This document shows positions 8,164 to 15,634 of a stretch of DNA of 64,000 bases, one piece after another. The DNA is from Candidatus Methylomirabilota bacterium. GTDB taxonomy: Bacteria; Methylomirabilota; Methylomirabilia; Rokubacteriales; CSP1-6. Both the position numbers and the translations under genes were made by a program. The DNA lies in NCBI GenBank assembly GCA_035764725.1, contig DASTYT010000024.1, forward strand, positions 1-64,000, read 5' to 3'. Position 1 is the stretch's first letter; each line of letters begins with the position of its first letter. Below the pieces are notes generated by a model. The model saw nothing but the letters and a program-made list of their open reading frames with translations. It made no database searches and was not told where the DNA came from.

Positions 8164-9449
8164 GAGCGCTCCATGATCTCGCGCATCTTCCGGAAGACGA
8201 GCGCGCGCTGGCGATTGGCCTCGGGCAGCGTGGACAGATCGACCTCCGCGACGGTGAGGCCGTAGGCGGGATACGTCGGGATTTCCTCGTCGGCGAGGGG
8301 CTTGAGGCGGTCCTTACGCTCGAACGCGGCATCCACGTAGGGGGCGAGCTCGCGGGCCTTCTTCTCCGCGCGCGCCGCCTCGCGGGCGCGGAACTCCGGC
8401 ATGACGTCGCGGGCGAACAGCTCGAGCGCCTCGCAGATGTGCTCGTGCTGGTTCTTGCCGCCCTGCTGGATGAAGACGGTCTGATCCACCCCGGCGTCCT
8501 CGAAGCTGGCGAGGTGCGCGCGGAGCTGCGCGGGGGTGCCGATGCCGCCGGTGCCGCCGCCCATCAGCTCCATGCCCATCGCGTCGCGCACCGCCACGTA
8601 CTTGTTCCAGATGTTGGTGCGCCCCGGCTTGTGGGTGCCGAAGGAGTAGTGGTGCCCCAGGGCGAACTGGAAGAAGCGGAAGCCGTCGGTGCCCCGGCGC
8701 CGCGCCTCCGCCTCGTCCGGGTGACACGAGAACGAGGTCACCATGGCGATGTTGGGGTTCACCGCGTGGCCGATCGGCACGCACTCCCGCTTGAAGGTCT
8801 CGTAGTAATCGTCCACCCACTGGCGCGCCTCGGCGGGATCGATGAACGCGAACGTCAGCGCGCCGATGCCGAGCTGGGCGGCGAGGTGGATGGTATTGCG
8901 GTTGGAGCACGCCACCCAGATGGGGGGATGGGGCTTCTGCACGGGCTTGGGCACCACGTTGCGGACCGGCATCGAGAAGTACTTCCCCTGAAAGCCCGGA
9001 TAAGGGTCCATCATCATCATGTTGGCGACCTGCTCCACCGTCTCGCGCCACATCGCCCGCCGCTCGTTGGGGTCGATCCCGAAGCCCTCCAGCTCCGCGC
9101 GCGAGGCGGATTCGCCGGTGCCCCAGTCCACGCGGCCGTTGGACACGAGGTCCAGCGTGGCGATGCGCTCGGCGACGCGGGCGGGCGGGTTGTAGCCCGG
9201 CGGCATCAGCACGATGCCGTGGCCCAGGCGGATCCGCTTGGTCCGCTGCGAGGCGGCCGCGAGGAACACCTCGGGCGCGGAGGAGTGGGAGTACTCCTCG
9301 AGGAAGTGATGCTCGACCTCCCAGGCGTGGTCGATGCCGAGGCGATCAGCCAGCTCCACCTGGTCGAGGGCGTCCTGGAACAGGCGCTGCTCCACGCCCT
9401 CCGTCCACGGGCGCGGCAGCTGATGCTCGTAGAAGATGCCGAATTTCAT
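8160..9449 (-). CDS. LLM-class flavin-dependent monooxygenase (luciferase-like)
   Basis: 429 residues, ATG start with a good AAGGAGG ribosome site 6 nt upstream. The TIM-barrel luciferase-like fold is clear from MKFGIFYEH, RLGHGIVLMPPGYNPPARVAERIATLDLVSNGRVDWGTG (the classical LLM signature) and PHPPIWVACSN. Members use reduced flavin from a partner reductase to oxygenate organic substrates; no reductase is in this cluster. The C-terminal 100 residues (FARDVMPEFRAREAARAEKK onward) are charged and form an extension seen in environmental LLM oxidases. First gene of a three-gene operon with a cupin and a VOC protein. A possible -10 (TACGAT, 9473-9478 on this strand) lies shortly before the ribosome site. 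Confidence 0.88.
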   Translation of the reverse strand: MKFGIFYEHQLPRPWTEGVEQRLFQDALDQVELADRLGIDHAWEVEHHFLEEYSHSSAPEVFLAAASQRTKRIRLGHGIVLMPPGYNPPARVAERIATLDLVSNGRVDWGTGESASRAELEGFGIDPNERRAMWRETVEQVANMMMMDPYPGFQGKYFSMPVRNVVPKPVQKPHPPIWVACSNRNTIHLAAQLGIGALTFAFIDPAEARQWVDDYYETFKRECVPIGHAVNPNIAMVTSFSCHPDEAEARRRGTDGFRFFQFALGHHYSFGTHKPGRTNIWNKYVAVRDAMGMELMGGGTGGIGTPAQLRAHLASFEDAGVDQTVFIQQGGKNQHEHICEALELFARDVMPEFRAREAARAEKKARELAPYVDAAFERKDRLKPLADEEIPTYPAYGLTVAEVDLSTLPEANRQRALVFRKMREIMERS

Positions 9450-9583
9450 CCACGGCCTCCTTGCCGGCCTCGCATCGTATCATGCGCGCGCCGATCCGGG
9501 ACGCGGCGACTAGGAGATGGAGATCGCGGGAAAGCGAGATAAGACTGACTTGAGGGCGATGAGGGTTGGAGAGGAGCCACGGC

Positions 9584-9611
9584 GGGGCGGACCCGGGTCG
9601 GGGCCCGCCCC
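9584..9611 (-). terminator. GC hairpin downstream of the small membrane-protein gene
   Basis: GGGGCGG at 9584-9590 pairs with CCGCCCC at 9605-9611; the stem continues after one A/C mismatch with CCC/GGG around a 6-nt loop. It lies 16 nt beyond the stop of the minus-strand gene at 9627. There is no clear T-run on either side, so termination is plausible but unproven. The rest of the gap 9450-9626 shows nothing else. Confidence 0.4.
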
Positions 9612-9626
9612 GCATGTCGCGATGGA

Positions 9627-9989
9627 TCAGGCTGCGCGGCGTAGTGTCGGCGCAGCGGCCGGCCTCGCCGGCAACGGCACCACATCCGGGCGGCTCACGA
9701 CGAGGTCGTAGCCGGCCGGCACGCCCGCCGCCACCGCGGACCAGGTACGCTCGACCATCCAGTCATAGCCCGTCGGGGCGGTGAGCACCACGCGCCCGTG
9801 CTGAGTGAAAGTCGGCGCGGTCACGTCCACCGTGACGAACGCCTCTCCGCCCAGCCTCTGACGGACCGCCGAGCGTGCGCGAGCCGCCACCTGATCGGCC
9901 GCCTCGCGTCGCCGGTCCGAACGGACCGCAAGCACCAGGGGCAAGGCCACCATCGCGATCACAATCAACCCTACCAGTACGGCTCCCAT
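9627..9989 (-). CDS. small single-pass membrane protein, unknown function
   Basis: 120 residues with GTGGAGG upstream of the ATG. Residues 1-22 form one hydrophobic helix (GAVLVGLIVIAMVALPLVLAV) followed by a basic stretch (RSDRRR), giving an N-out/C-in or signal-anchor topology. The remainder (about 35-120) is a small soluble domain with alternating beta-like stretches (FVTVDVTAPTFTQHGRVVLTAP, GYDLVVSRPDVVPLP). I do not recognise the family. It is divergent from the universal stress protein gene across a 152-bp region containing inverted repeats, so the two may share regulation. Confidence 0.6.
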   Translation of the reverse strand: MGAVLVGLIVIAMVALPLVLAVRSDRRREAADQVAARARSAVRQRLGGEAFVTVDVTAPTFTQHGRVVLTAPTGYDWMVERTWSAVAAGVPAGYDLVVSRPDVVPLPARPAAAPTLRRAA

Positions 9990-10035
9990 GATGGTTTACC
10001 TCCACACATTCAGATGGACTGCTCCCCGCGAAGGA

Positions 10036-10076
10036 TTCGTCTCGAAGTATGGACGAAATCGGGCGAATTGCCCGAT
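10036..10076. promoter_or_regulatory. paired inverted repeats between divergent genes (candidate operator)
   Basis: Two dyads lie side by side: TTCGTC (10036-10041) with GACGAA (10052-10057), and the perfect ATCGGGC-GAATT-GCCCGAT at 10058-10076. They sit between a small membrane-protein gene (-) and the universal stress protein gene (+), about 65 nt before the latter start. The second repeat has the size and symmetry of a dimeric regulator site. The regulator is unknown. Confidence 0.45.
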
Positions 10077-10141
10077 AACTGTCCGGAATCGCTGGGGTGC
10101 GTGCGGCCCTCTAAAAGCCAGAGGAAAGGAGGACGACATCA

Positions 10142-10573
10142 ATGGCAAAGCGAATTCTGGTCCCACTCGACCGGAGCGAGCAAGCCGAAGCCGTCCTGCC
10201 CATCGTCGCCGATATCGCCCGCAGCAGCGGGGGCACCGTGCGCCTGATCAACGTGGCGCGAGTCCCCGAGCAGAAGTTCGGTGACTACGGGCGGGTCGTG
10301 GCCTACGAGAGTCAGGAGATCGAGCGCGTGACATACAGCCGGCTCGATTACCTGCGCGACGCCGAGGTGCAGCTGAACGGCGTGCCCGTGGAGTCCGTGG
10401 TGCGCTTCGGTGACCCGGCGCAGGAGATCGCCCACGAGGCGGAGGCCTTCGGCGCCGACCTGGTTGCGGTCACCGCGCCACGGCGCGGCTGGTTCGGCCG
10501 TCTCTACGGCAGCCTGGCCAGCTCGCTCCGGCGCAAGACGACGATCCCGCTGCTCGTGCTCGCGGAGTCCTGA
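10142..10573 (+). CDS. universal stress protein (UspA family)
   Basis: 143 residues, ATG preceded by a strong AGGAAAGGAGG ribosome site. It begins MAKRILVPLDRSEQAEAVLP, the standard UspA opening with the Asp of the nucleotide-binding site, and ends with GADLVAVTAPRRGWFGRLYGSLASSLRRKTTIPLLVL. The usual ATP-binding G-x2-G-x9-G-S/T is replaced by RRGWFGRLYGSLASSL, which keeps some glycines but is not canonical, so ATP binding is uncertain. Single domain, cytoplasmic. Probably expressed under stress from a promoter near the inverted repeats upstream. Confidence 0.9.
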   Translation: MAKRILVPLDRSEQAEAVLPIVADIARSSGGTVRLINVARVPEQKFGDYGRVVAYESQEIERVTYSRLDYLRDAEVQLNGVPVESVVRFGDPAQEIAHEAEAFGADLVAVTAPRRGWFGRLYGSLASSLRRKTTIPLLVLAES

Positions 10574-10581
10574 GGGACGGA

Positions 10582-10615
10582 GATCCGGGCGCGACTACTT
10601 GGTCGCGCTCGGATC
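10582..10615. terminator. two-way hairpin terminator between usp and a lipoprotein gene
   Basis: A 14-bp stem with a single G-T wobble (10582-10595 with 10602-10615) and a 6-nt loop lies between converging genes and overlaps the last codons of the minus-strand lipoprotein gene (its stop is at 10595-10597). The 3' flank on the minus strand is moderately T/C rich. A strong candidate for ending both transcripts. Confidence 0.6.
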
Positions 10616-11095
10616 GGCTCCCAGGGTGAAGAACGCCGCGCCCAGGCCGGAGAACTGGGCGCGCACGCGCCAGGGCGCGGGCCCCACCTGGTCCAGCGCG
10701 AAGTACGCAACCGTGTTGCCGGCGGCAACCGGATCACCCACCGGGAACGTGGTACCGAAGCCTACCCCTGAGCCGACCGCCACACCGCCGCCGCGGTACG
10801 AGCTGCCGCCCATTCCGACCCCGATGCCGACTCCGCTGCTGCTCGGGTAGTAGCTGGGAAACTCGACGGTCTGTGGGCGAATCGCGGTGCCATCGGCCTT
10901 GAGGATCTGGAGGTCCTCGAGCCGCGTTCCGCGCGTATCGATCTCCACACGGACGCGATCCATCAGCACCGTGTAGTCCGCTGACACCGGCGCGCCAACG
11001 CCGGGCGCCTCCGCCTTGTAGCGAAGTGTCGGTGAGGCGCAGCCTGTCAGGAGCAGGACACCGGTGAGGAGCGCGGCCGCGCGGCGGTGTGACAT
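10595..11095 (-). CDS. putative outer-membrane or periplasmic lipoprotein
   Basis: 166 residues with a clear lipoprotein signal: basic MSHRRAAA, hydrophobic stretch and lipobox LTGC (acylated Cys19). The mature part has a beta-rich front (YTVLMDRVRVEIDTRGTRLEDLQILKADGT) and a glycine/serine-rich middle (about 88-118, GVGIGVGMGGSSYRGGG) that should be flexible. I do not recognise a family. No Shine-Dalgarno precedes the ATG; instead TAGAAT ends 6 nt before it, predicting a leaderless mRNA. Convergent with the usp gene. Confidence 0.75.
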   Translation of the reverse strand: MSHRRAAALLTGVLLLTGCASPTLRYKAEAPGVGAPVSADYTVLMDRVRVEIDTRGTRLEDLQILKADGTAIRPQTVEFPSYYPSSSGVGIGVGMGGSSYRGGGVAVGSGVGFGTTFPVGDPVAAGNTVAYFALDQVGPAPWRVRAQFSGLGAAFFTLGADPSATK

Positions 11096-11101
11096 GGGAC
11101 G

Positions 11102-11107
11102 ATTCTA
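11102..11107 (-). promoter_or_regulatory. -10-like TAGAAT 6 nt before lipoprotein start
   Basis: TAGAAT on the minus strand ends 6 nt before the ATG at 11095; transcription starting about 7 nt downstream would begin at the start codon. There is no ribosome site in between and no convincing -35. Confidence 0.5.
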
Positions 11108-11184
11108 CCGCGACCGGCGACGCGCCAAGCATTCGCACCCATTGGCATCGCGAATCCGCGTGTGGCGCGCATGAGGCTCCGAGT

Positions 11185-11190
11185 TATGAT
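11185..11190 (+). promoter_or_regulatory. -10-like TATGAT 7 nt before phoD start
   Basis: TATGAT (11185-11190) is followed by exactly 7 nt and the first ATG of an ATG-ATG pair at 11198. This supports 11198 over the longer GTG start at 11162, because the -10 would lie inside that longer gene. No clear -35. Confidence 0.55.
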
Positions 11191-11197
11191 CGCGGAC

Positions 11198-12757
11198 ATG
11201 ATGTCGCCTGATCGACGGGCGTTCCTCAAGGGCGTCGCCGCTCTCGCGGCCACCGCCTCGATCATGCGGCCGCGGGCAACCTGGGCGCAGGCGCGGCCCC
11301 GCTTCGCCGATCATCCTTTCAAGCTGGGCGTGGCCTCGGGCGATCCCCTCCCTGACGGCATGGTGCTCTGGACGCGGCTCGCGCCCGACCCCCTGCGGGG
11401 CGGCGGCTTGCCGGCGGAATCCGTGATCGTCCAGTGGGAGGTGGCCGAGGACGAGGGCATGAGGCACGTGGCGCGGAAGGGCTCCACGGTCGCCTCGGCC
11501 GATCTCGGTCATTCGGTGCACGTCGAGGTGGATGGCCTCAAGCCCGGGCGGGTGTACTGGTACCGCTTCCACGCCGGCGCGGAGTCCTCGCCGGTCGGCC
11601 GCACACGCACCGCACCCGCGCCGGGCGCGCCGCCCGAACGTCTGCGCTTCGCATTCGCGTCGTGCCAGCACTGGGAGTCCGGCTTCTACGCGGGCTATCG
11701 GCACATGCTGGACGACGACCTCGATCTCATCTGCCACCTTGGCGATTACATCTACGAGGGCTCGTTCCGGTCCCCGCCCGTGCGCCGGCACGATCAGCCC
11801 GAAGCGAAGGATCTCGAGACCTACCGGCTGCGGCACGCGCTGTACAAGACCGATCCCGACCTCCGCGCCGCGCACGCGGCCTGTCCCTGGGTCGTGACCT
11901 GGGACGATCACGAGGTCTGCAACGACTACGCCAACGACCACAGTGAGTATCGCGGCGACCCGCGGACCTTCCTCCAACGGCGCGCCGGCGCCTATCAGGC
12001 GTACTACGAGCACATGCCCCTGCGCCGCGCCTCCCTGCCCCGTGGGCCCGCCCTGCATCTCTACCGCGCGCTCGGCTGGGGCGGCCTGGCGGACTTCTTC
12101 GTGCTCGACAACCGCCAGTACCGCTCGGTGCAGCCCTGCGGCGAGGGGCGGCGCGGCGGCGGTCAGCTCGTCGAGGCGACGTGCATGGAGAATGTCGCGG
12201 CCGCGCAGACCATGCTGGGCACCACGCAGGAGGCGTGGCTCTTCGAGGGGCTTCGGCGCGCGGGCTCCCGCTGGACCATCCTGGCCCAGCAGCAGCTCAT
12301 GGCCGCGCTGCGCCAGCGCGACCGGAATGGCGCGGAGGCGTACTGGACCGACGCCTGGGACGGCTATGCGGGGGCGCGGCAGCGGCTCCTCGCGCATCTC
12401 CGGGACGCGCGGGTGCCGAACCCGGTGGTCATCGGCGGCGACATTCACTCCTACTGGGTCACCGATCTCCAGGTGGAGCCGCGCGAGGGCGCACCGGTCG
12501 TCGCCAGCGAGTTCGTGGGCACCTCGATGACCTCGCCGAGCATCCCCTACGAGACCTTCGCCCGCTTTTTGCCGGAGAATCCGCACGTACGCTTCTTCGA
12601 GAGCCGCCAGCGCGGCTACGTGCGCTGCACGGTCACCGCGGACCGCTGGCTCACCGAGCTGCGCGTGCTCGACAACGTCGCCGACCGGCGATCGGCCATC
12701 GGCACGCTCGCGAGCTTCATTGTCGAGAGCGGACGGCCGGGGCCGCAGCGCGTCTAG
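11198..12757 (+). CDS. phoD: PhoD-type alkaline phosphatase/phosphodiesterase, Tat-exported
   Basis: 519 residues. The N-terminus carries a twin-arginine signal (SPDRRAFLKG, hydrophobic AALAATAS, cleavage near WAQA), as expected for PhoD, which folds with its metals before export. The N-terminal domain (FKLGVASGDPLPDGMVLWTRLAPDP) and the metallophosphatase core are typical: GDYIYEGS, TWDDHEVCNDY, DNRQYRS and the late GGDIHSYW motif. The enzyme hydrolyses phosphodiesters and monoesters in the periplasm to scavenge phosphate. The start is chosen because a -10-like hexamer sits 7 nt upstream. I see no nearby Pho-box-like repeats. Tail-to-tail with the VKOR gene (4-bp overlap). Confidence 0.93.
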   Translation: MMSPDRRAFLKGVAALAATASIMRPRATWAQARPRFADHPFKLGVASGDPLPDGMVLWTRLAPDPLRGGGLPAESVIVQWEVAEDEGMRHVARKGSTVASADLGHSVHVEVDGLKPGRVYWYRFHAGAESSPVGRTRTAPAPGAPPERLRFAFASCQHWESGFYAGYRHMLDDDLDLICHLGDYIYEGSFRSPPVRRHDQPEAKDLETYRLRHALYKTDPDLRAAHAACPWVVTWDDHEVCNDYANDHSEYRGDPRTFLQRRAGAYQAYYEHMPLRRASLPRGPALHLYRALGWGGLADFFVLDNRQYRSVQPCGEGRRGGGQLVEATCMENVAAAQTMLGTTQEAWLFEGLRRAGSRWTILAQQQLMAALRQRDRNGAEAYWTDAWDGYAGARQRLLAHLRDARVPNPVVIGGDIHSYWVTDLQVEPREGAPVVASEFVGTSMTSPSIPYETFARFLPENPHVRFFESRQRGYVRCTVTADRWLTELRVLDNVADRRSAIGTLASFIVESGRPGPQRV

Positions 12758-13563
12758 GGGGCCTTGAAGGCCGACACGCGCGCGAGATCCTCGAGGGACT
12801 GCACGCCCTCGCGGCGCTCGGCCCCGATCACCCAGGTGGGGAACACGCGCACGCCCGCGCGCTCGCAGCGTTCCGGCTGCGCGTTGGCGCCCTTGGGATC
12901 GCACTCCACGTAGGGCAGGCTGCCGGCCGCGCCGCCGAACAGCGCCTTCTGCTCCTGGCAATGCGGGCACCAGAAGGCTCCGTAGAACGTGGCGCCCGAC
13001 TTCGCGAGGTGCTGGGCCAGCGCCTGCTGATACGGCGTGACCGGCGCCTCGGCGCCCGCGAAAATGAAGGCGCCGGCCACCACGGCGAGGCCGGCGCACA
13101 CCAGGCCGAGCACCGTGAGCCCGGCGCCCGATGCCCGCGGCGCGGGACGGCGCGCGGCCAGCACGATCACGAGCACCGTCATGATCAACGCCGACGCGAG
13201 GCACCAGACGCACGCGGCACCCAGCTCGAACAGCGAGAGATAGGTCAGGTAGGCGGAGAAGCCGAAGCCGGCCGCCGCCACCACGAACGCCGCTTGCCAT
13301 CGCGCGCGATCGAAGCCGACCAGGGCGAGGCCTAGGATCACGGCGTACGCCAGTGCCCCCCAGAAGGCGGTGGGCGCACCCAGGATGGTCGCGTAGCGGC
13401 TGGCCTGGACGATGTCACACGCCGTGCCGGCAGTGCAGAAGAGCGGCGTGCCGCCGGTCCACTTGAGCCAGGCGAGGTAGCCGGCCACCGCGAGGCCGAC
13501 CAGGGCCAGCATGGCGATCAGTGGATCGCGGCGCGGAAGACTGACGACCCGGCGGGGAGGCAT
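12754..13563 (-). CDS. VKOR-thioredoxin fusion (disulfide-bond-forming membrane protein)
   Basis: 269 residues from the ATG at 13563; the frame extends further up but only antisense to threonine aldolase. Four or five membrane helices make a vitamin K epoxide reductase domain with the loop Cys pair (FCTAGTACDIV), the conserved Ser/Thr-Trp region (PTAFWGALAY) and the active-site CVWC. A C-terminal periplasmic thioredoxin-like domain (about 175-269) carries CPHC (GAFWCPHCQEQKALFGG) and the cis-Pro loop VFPTWV. In such bacterial fusions the thioredoxin domain oxidises substrates and hands electrons to quinone through VKOR, replacing DsbA/DsbB. The upstream TACAGT element predicts a leaderless message. 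Divergent from the aldolase gene. Confidence 0.92.
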   Translation of the reverse strand: MPPRRVVSLPRRDPLIAMLALVGLAVAGYLAWLKWTGGTPLFCTAGTACDIVQASRYATILGAPTAFWGALAYAVILGLALVGFDRARWQAAFVVAAAGFGFSAYLTYLSLFELGAACVWCLASALIMTVLVIVLAARRPAPRASGAGLTVLGLVCAGLAVVAGAFIFAGAEAPVTPYQQALAQHLAKSGATFYGAFWCPHCQEQKALFGGAAGSLPYVECDPKGANAQPERCERAGVRVFPTWVIGAERREGVQSLEDLARVSAFKAP

Positions 13564-13570
13564 GGCGCCC

Positions 13571-13576
13571 ACTGTA
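13571..13576 (-). promoter_or_regulatory. -10-like TACAGT 7 nt before the VKOR start
   Basis: TACAGT on the minus strand ends 7 nt before the ATG at 13563, with no ribosome site. The 46-bp divergent gap also holds TATCAT (13587-13592) on the plus strand, ahead of an SD-led aldolase gene, so two opposed promoters appear interlaced. Confidence 0.5.
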
Positions 13577-13609
13577 CACCGTGACGTATCATCTGCTGGG
13601 AGGTATCCG

Positions 13610-14659
13610 ATGAGCGTGCCGATCCAGGTCGATCTCTTCAGCGACACCGTGACCCGCCCCACCCAGGAGATGCGCCGCTTCATGTGCGACGCCGAAGTGG
13701 GTGACGAGCAGAAGTTCGAGGATCCGACGGTGAACCTGCTCCAGGAGATGGTGGCCGAGCTCCTGGGGAAGGAGGCCGCGCTCTTCCTCCCCTCGGGGAC
13801 CATGTGCAACGAGATCGCCATCCGGGTGCACTGCCGCCCGGGCGACGAGATGATCGCGCACCGCACCGCGCACCCCATCCACTACGAGTCGGGCGGCCCC
13901 GCCGCGCTGGCCGGCGTGAACGTGCGCGCCGTCGACGGAGCCCGGGGGCAGTATACCGCCGCCGCCGCCGAAGAGGCGGTGCGGGCGCCCGCCGTCCGCT
14001 ACTTCCCGCGCAGCCGGCTCCTCTGGGTGGAGCAGACGGCCAACCTCGGCGGCGGCAGCGTGTGGCCCCTTCGCGAGATCGAGGCGGTCACCGCGGTGGG
14101 GCGGCGCCACGGCCTCGCTACCCACATGGACGGCGCGCGGCTCATGAACGCGGTGGTGGCGAGCGGCGTCGCCGCGCGCGACTTCGCCGCGCCGTTCGAC
14201 TCGGCGTGGATCGACTTCACCAAGGGCCTCGGCGCGCCCGTGGGCGCCGCCATCGCGGGCTCGCGCGAGTTCATCGGCGAGGCCTGGCGGCTCAAACAGC
14301 AGATGGGCGGGGCCATGCGCCAGGCCGGCATCATCGCCGCCGGGGGCGTCTTCGCCCTGCGGCACCATGTGAAGCGGCTGGCCGAGGATCACACCAACGC
14401 CAAGCGACTGGCCGAGGGCCTCGCCGCGCTGCCCGGCGTGCGCCTCGATCCCAAGGACGTGGAGACCAATCTCGTCTTCTTCGACCTCACGGGGCCGCTC
14501 GACGCCAACACCGTGGTGGAGCACCTGCTCGCGCGCGGGATCCGGATGGGCGCGATGGGCGCGCGGACGATCCGCGCGGTCACCCATCTCGACGTGAGCG
14601 CGGCGCAGGTCGAGCAAACGCTCGAGGCGGCGCGCGCGGTGCTGGGAGGGGGGCGATGA
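13610..14659 (+). CDS. threonine aldolase family PLP enzyme
   Basis: 349 residues; the ATG at 13610 has GGGAGG 7 nt upstream, which decides the start against the longer open frame. Fold-type I PLP enzyme of the low-specificity L-threonine/L-allo-threonine aldolase group: VDLFSDTVTRPTQEMRRFM, GDEQKFEDPTVNLLQ, FLPSGTMCNEIAI, HMDGARLMNA (Asp binding the pyridine nitrogen), DFTKGLGAPVG with the PLP lysine Lys205, and VETNLVFFD. It cleaves threonine-type beta-hydroxy amino acids to glycine and an aldehyde. The downstream cupin gene overlaps its stop (ATGA), so the two are translationally coupled. Confidence 0.92.
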   Translation: MSVPIQVDLFSDTVTRPTQEMRRFMCDAEVGDEQKFEDPTVNLLQEMVAELLGKEAALFLPSGTMCNEIAIRVHCRPGDEMIAHRTAHPIHYESGGPAALAGVNVRAVDGARGQYTAAAAEEAVRAPAVRYFPRSRLLWVEQTANLGGGSVWPLREIEAVTAVGRRHGLATHMDGARLMNAVVASGVAARDFAAPFDSAWIDFTKGLGAPVGAAIAGSREFIGEAWRLKQQMGGAMRQAGIIAAGGVFALRHHVKRLAEDHTNAKRLAEGLAALPGVRLDPKDVETNLVFFDLTGPLDANTVVEHLLARGIRMGAMGARTIRAVTHLDVSAAQVEQTLEAARAVLGGGR

Positions 14660-15150
14660 GCCCCAGCGAGCCCCATCGCGGTCACGCGGTGGTGGTACAG
14701 CCGGGCGAGGGACCGTCGTACTGGCAGCCCGTGCCCGCCAACGGCCACGCCGACCCTGCCCTCTATCCGGAGAGCACGCGCTACGCGGGTCTCTCCATGG
14801 GCTATCAGTCCATCGCGCCGGGCGGGCGAGTGCGGGAGCACTCGCACGGCGATCAGGTGGAGCTACAGATCTGCTTCCGGGGCAAGGGCCGCGTGGTGGT
14901 GGACGGCCGTTCGCACCCGCTCGTCCCCGGCACCGCCTGCTTCCTCGGCATGGACGTGAAGCACGAGATCATCAACGAGGGCACGGACGACCTCGTGATG
15001 ATGTGGATCGTCGCGCCTCACGGCCTCGAGCACTTCTTCAAGGCCATCGGCCGCCCCCGCCGGCCGGGCGAGCCCGCGCCCGAGCCCTTCGCGCGCCCGA
15101 CCGACGTCGTGGCCATCGAGCGCGCGCTGGGAATGAACGACACGGCGTAG
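14656..15150 (+). CDS. cupin-domain protein
   Basis: 164 residues, starting inside the stop of the aldolase gene. The single cupin barrel has a canonical first motif, GGRVREHSHGDQVELQICFRGKG (metal-type H-x-H and E), and a second motif PGTACFLGMDVKHEIINEG with a His, so metal binding is likely. Flanking N- and C-terminal arms (YWQPVPANGHADP and the PEPFARPTD region) are probably for dimerisation. The substrate is unknown; coupling to a threonine-aldolase-like enzyme suggests a role in hydroxy-amino-acid or aldehyde metabolism, which is inference. Confidence 0.8.
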   Translation: MSPSEPHRGHAVVVQPGEGPSYWQPVPANGHADPALYPESTRYAGLSMGYQSIAPGGRVREHSHGDQVELQICFRGKGRVVVDGRSHPLVPGTACFLGMDVKHEIINEGTDDLVMMWIVAPHGLEHFFKAIGRPRRPGEPAPEPFARPTDVVAIERALGMNDTA

Positions 15151-15155
15151 CCCGT

Positions 15156-15173
15156 AGCCACGGCCCCGTGGCT
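15156..15173. terminator. hairpin between converging cupin and dehydratase genes
   Basis: AGCCACGG (15156-15163) and CCGTGGCT (15166-15173) form a perfect inverted repeat with a very short centre, giving an effective 6-bp stem and 6-nt loop. It fills the 22-bp gap and touches the stop of the minus-strand gene. Confidence 0.45.
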
Positions 15174-15631
15174 CAGGCGTACTGGATGCCGAGCGTCTCC
15201 GCGACCATCGCAGGGCGGTCCTTCCCCTCGACCTCGATCACGGACTCGAAGGTTAGCCGCACGCCGTTGCCCTCGACGGGGTCGACGGCCTTCAGGGTGG
15301 AGCGCAGCCGCACCCGCGCGCCCGCCGGCACCGGCGTCACGAAGCGCACCTTGTTCGAGCCGTAGTTCACGCCCCGTGAGCGCTTGGTCACCTTCAGGAG
15401 CTCCGGCATCATCCGCGGGAGCAGCGATAGCGTGAGATAGCCGTGGGCGATGGTCTTGCCGCCGGGCAGCTCGCGCTTGGCGCGCTCCACGTCCACGTGA
15501 ATCCACTGATGATCGCCGGTGGCCTCGGCGAACTTGTCGATCATGGCCTGGTCCACCGTGACCCAGGACGACGGACCGAGCGTCTCCCCGACGTGCTTGC
15601 TGAGCTCCTGCGGCGTCTCGACGACCAGCAT
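15173..15631 (-). CDS. MaoC/NodN-like hot-dog dehydratase
   Basis: 152 residues, a single hot-dog domain of the (R)-enoyl-CoA hydratase/NodN type. The catalytic signature is ATGDHQWIHVDVERAKRE (Asp-x4-His) followed by GGKTIAHGYLTLSLLPRMM. These enzymes hydrate trans-2-enoyl-CoA to (R)-3-hydroxyacyl-CoA or use related acyl thioesters. It starts 3 nt after the stop of the amidase gene, so it belongs to the AtzG-like/amidase/MaoC operon, an unusual pairing that may reflect a catabolic pathway with an amide and a CoA thioester step (inference). Confidence 0.88.
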   Translation of the reverse strand: MLVVETPQELSKHVGETLGPSSWVTVDQAMIDKFAEATGDHQWIHVDVERAKRELPGGKTIAHGYLTLSLLPRMMPELLKVTKRSRGVNYGSNKVRFVTPVPAGARVRLRSTLKAVDPVEGNGVRLTFESVIEVEGKDRPAMVAETLGIQYA

Positions 15632-15634
15632 GGG

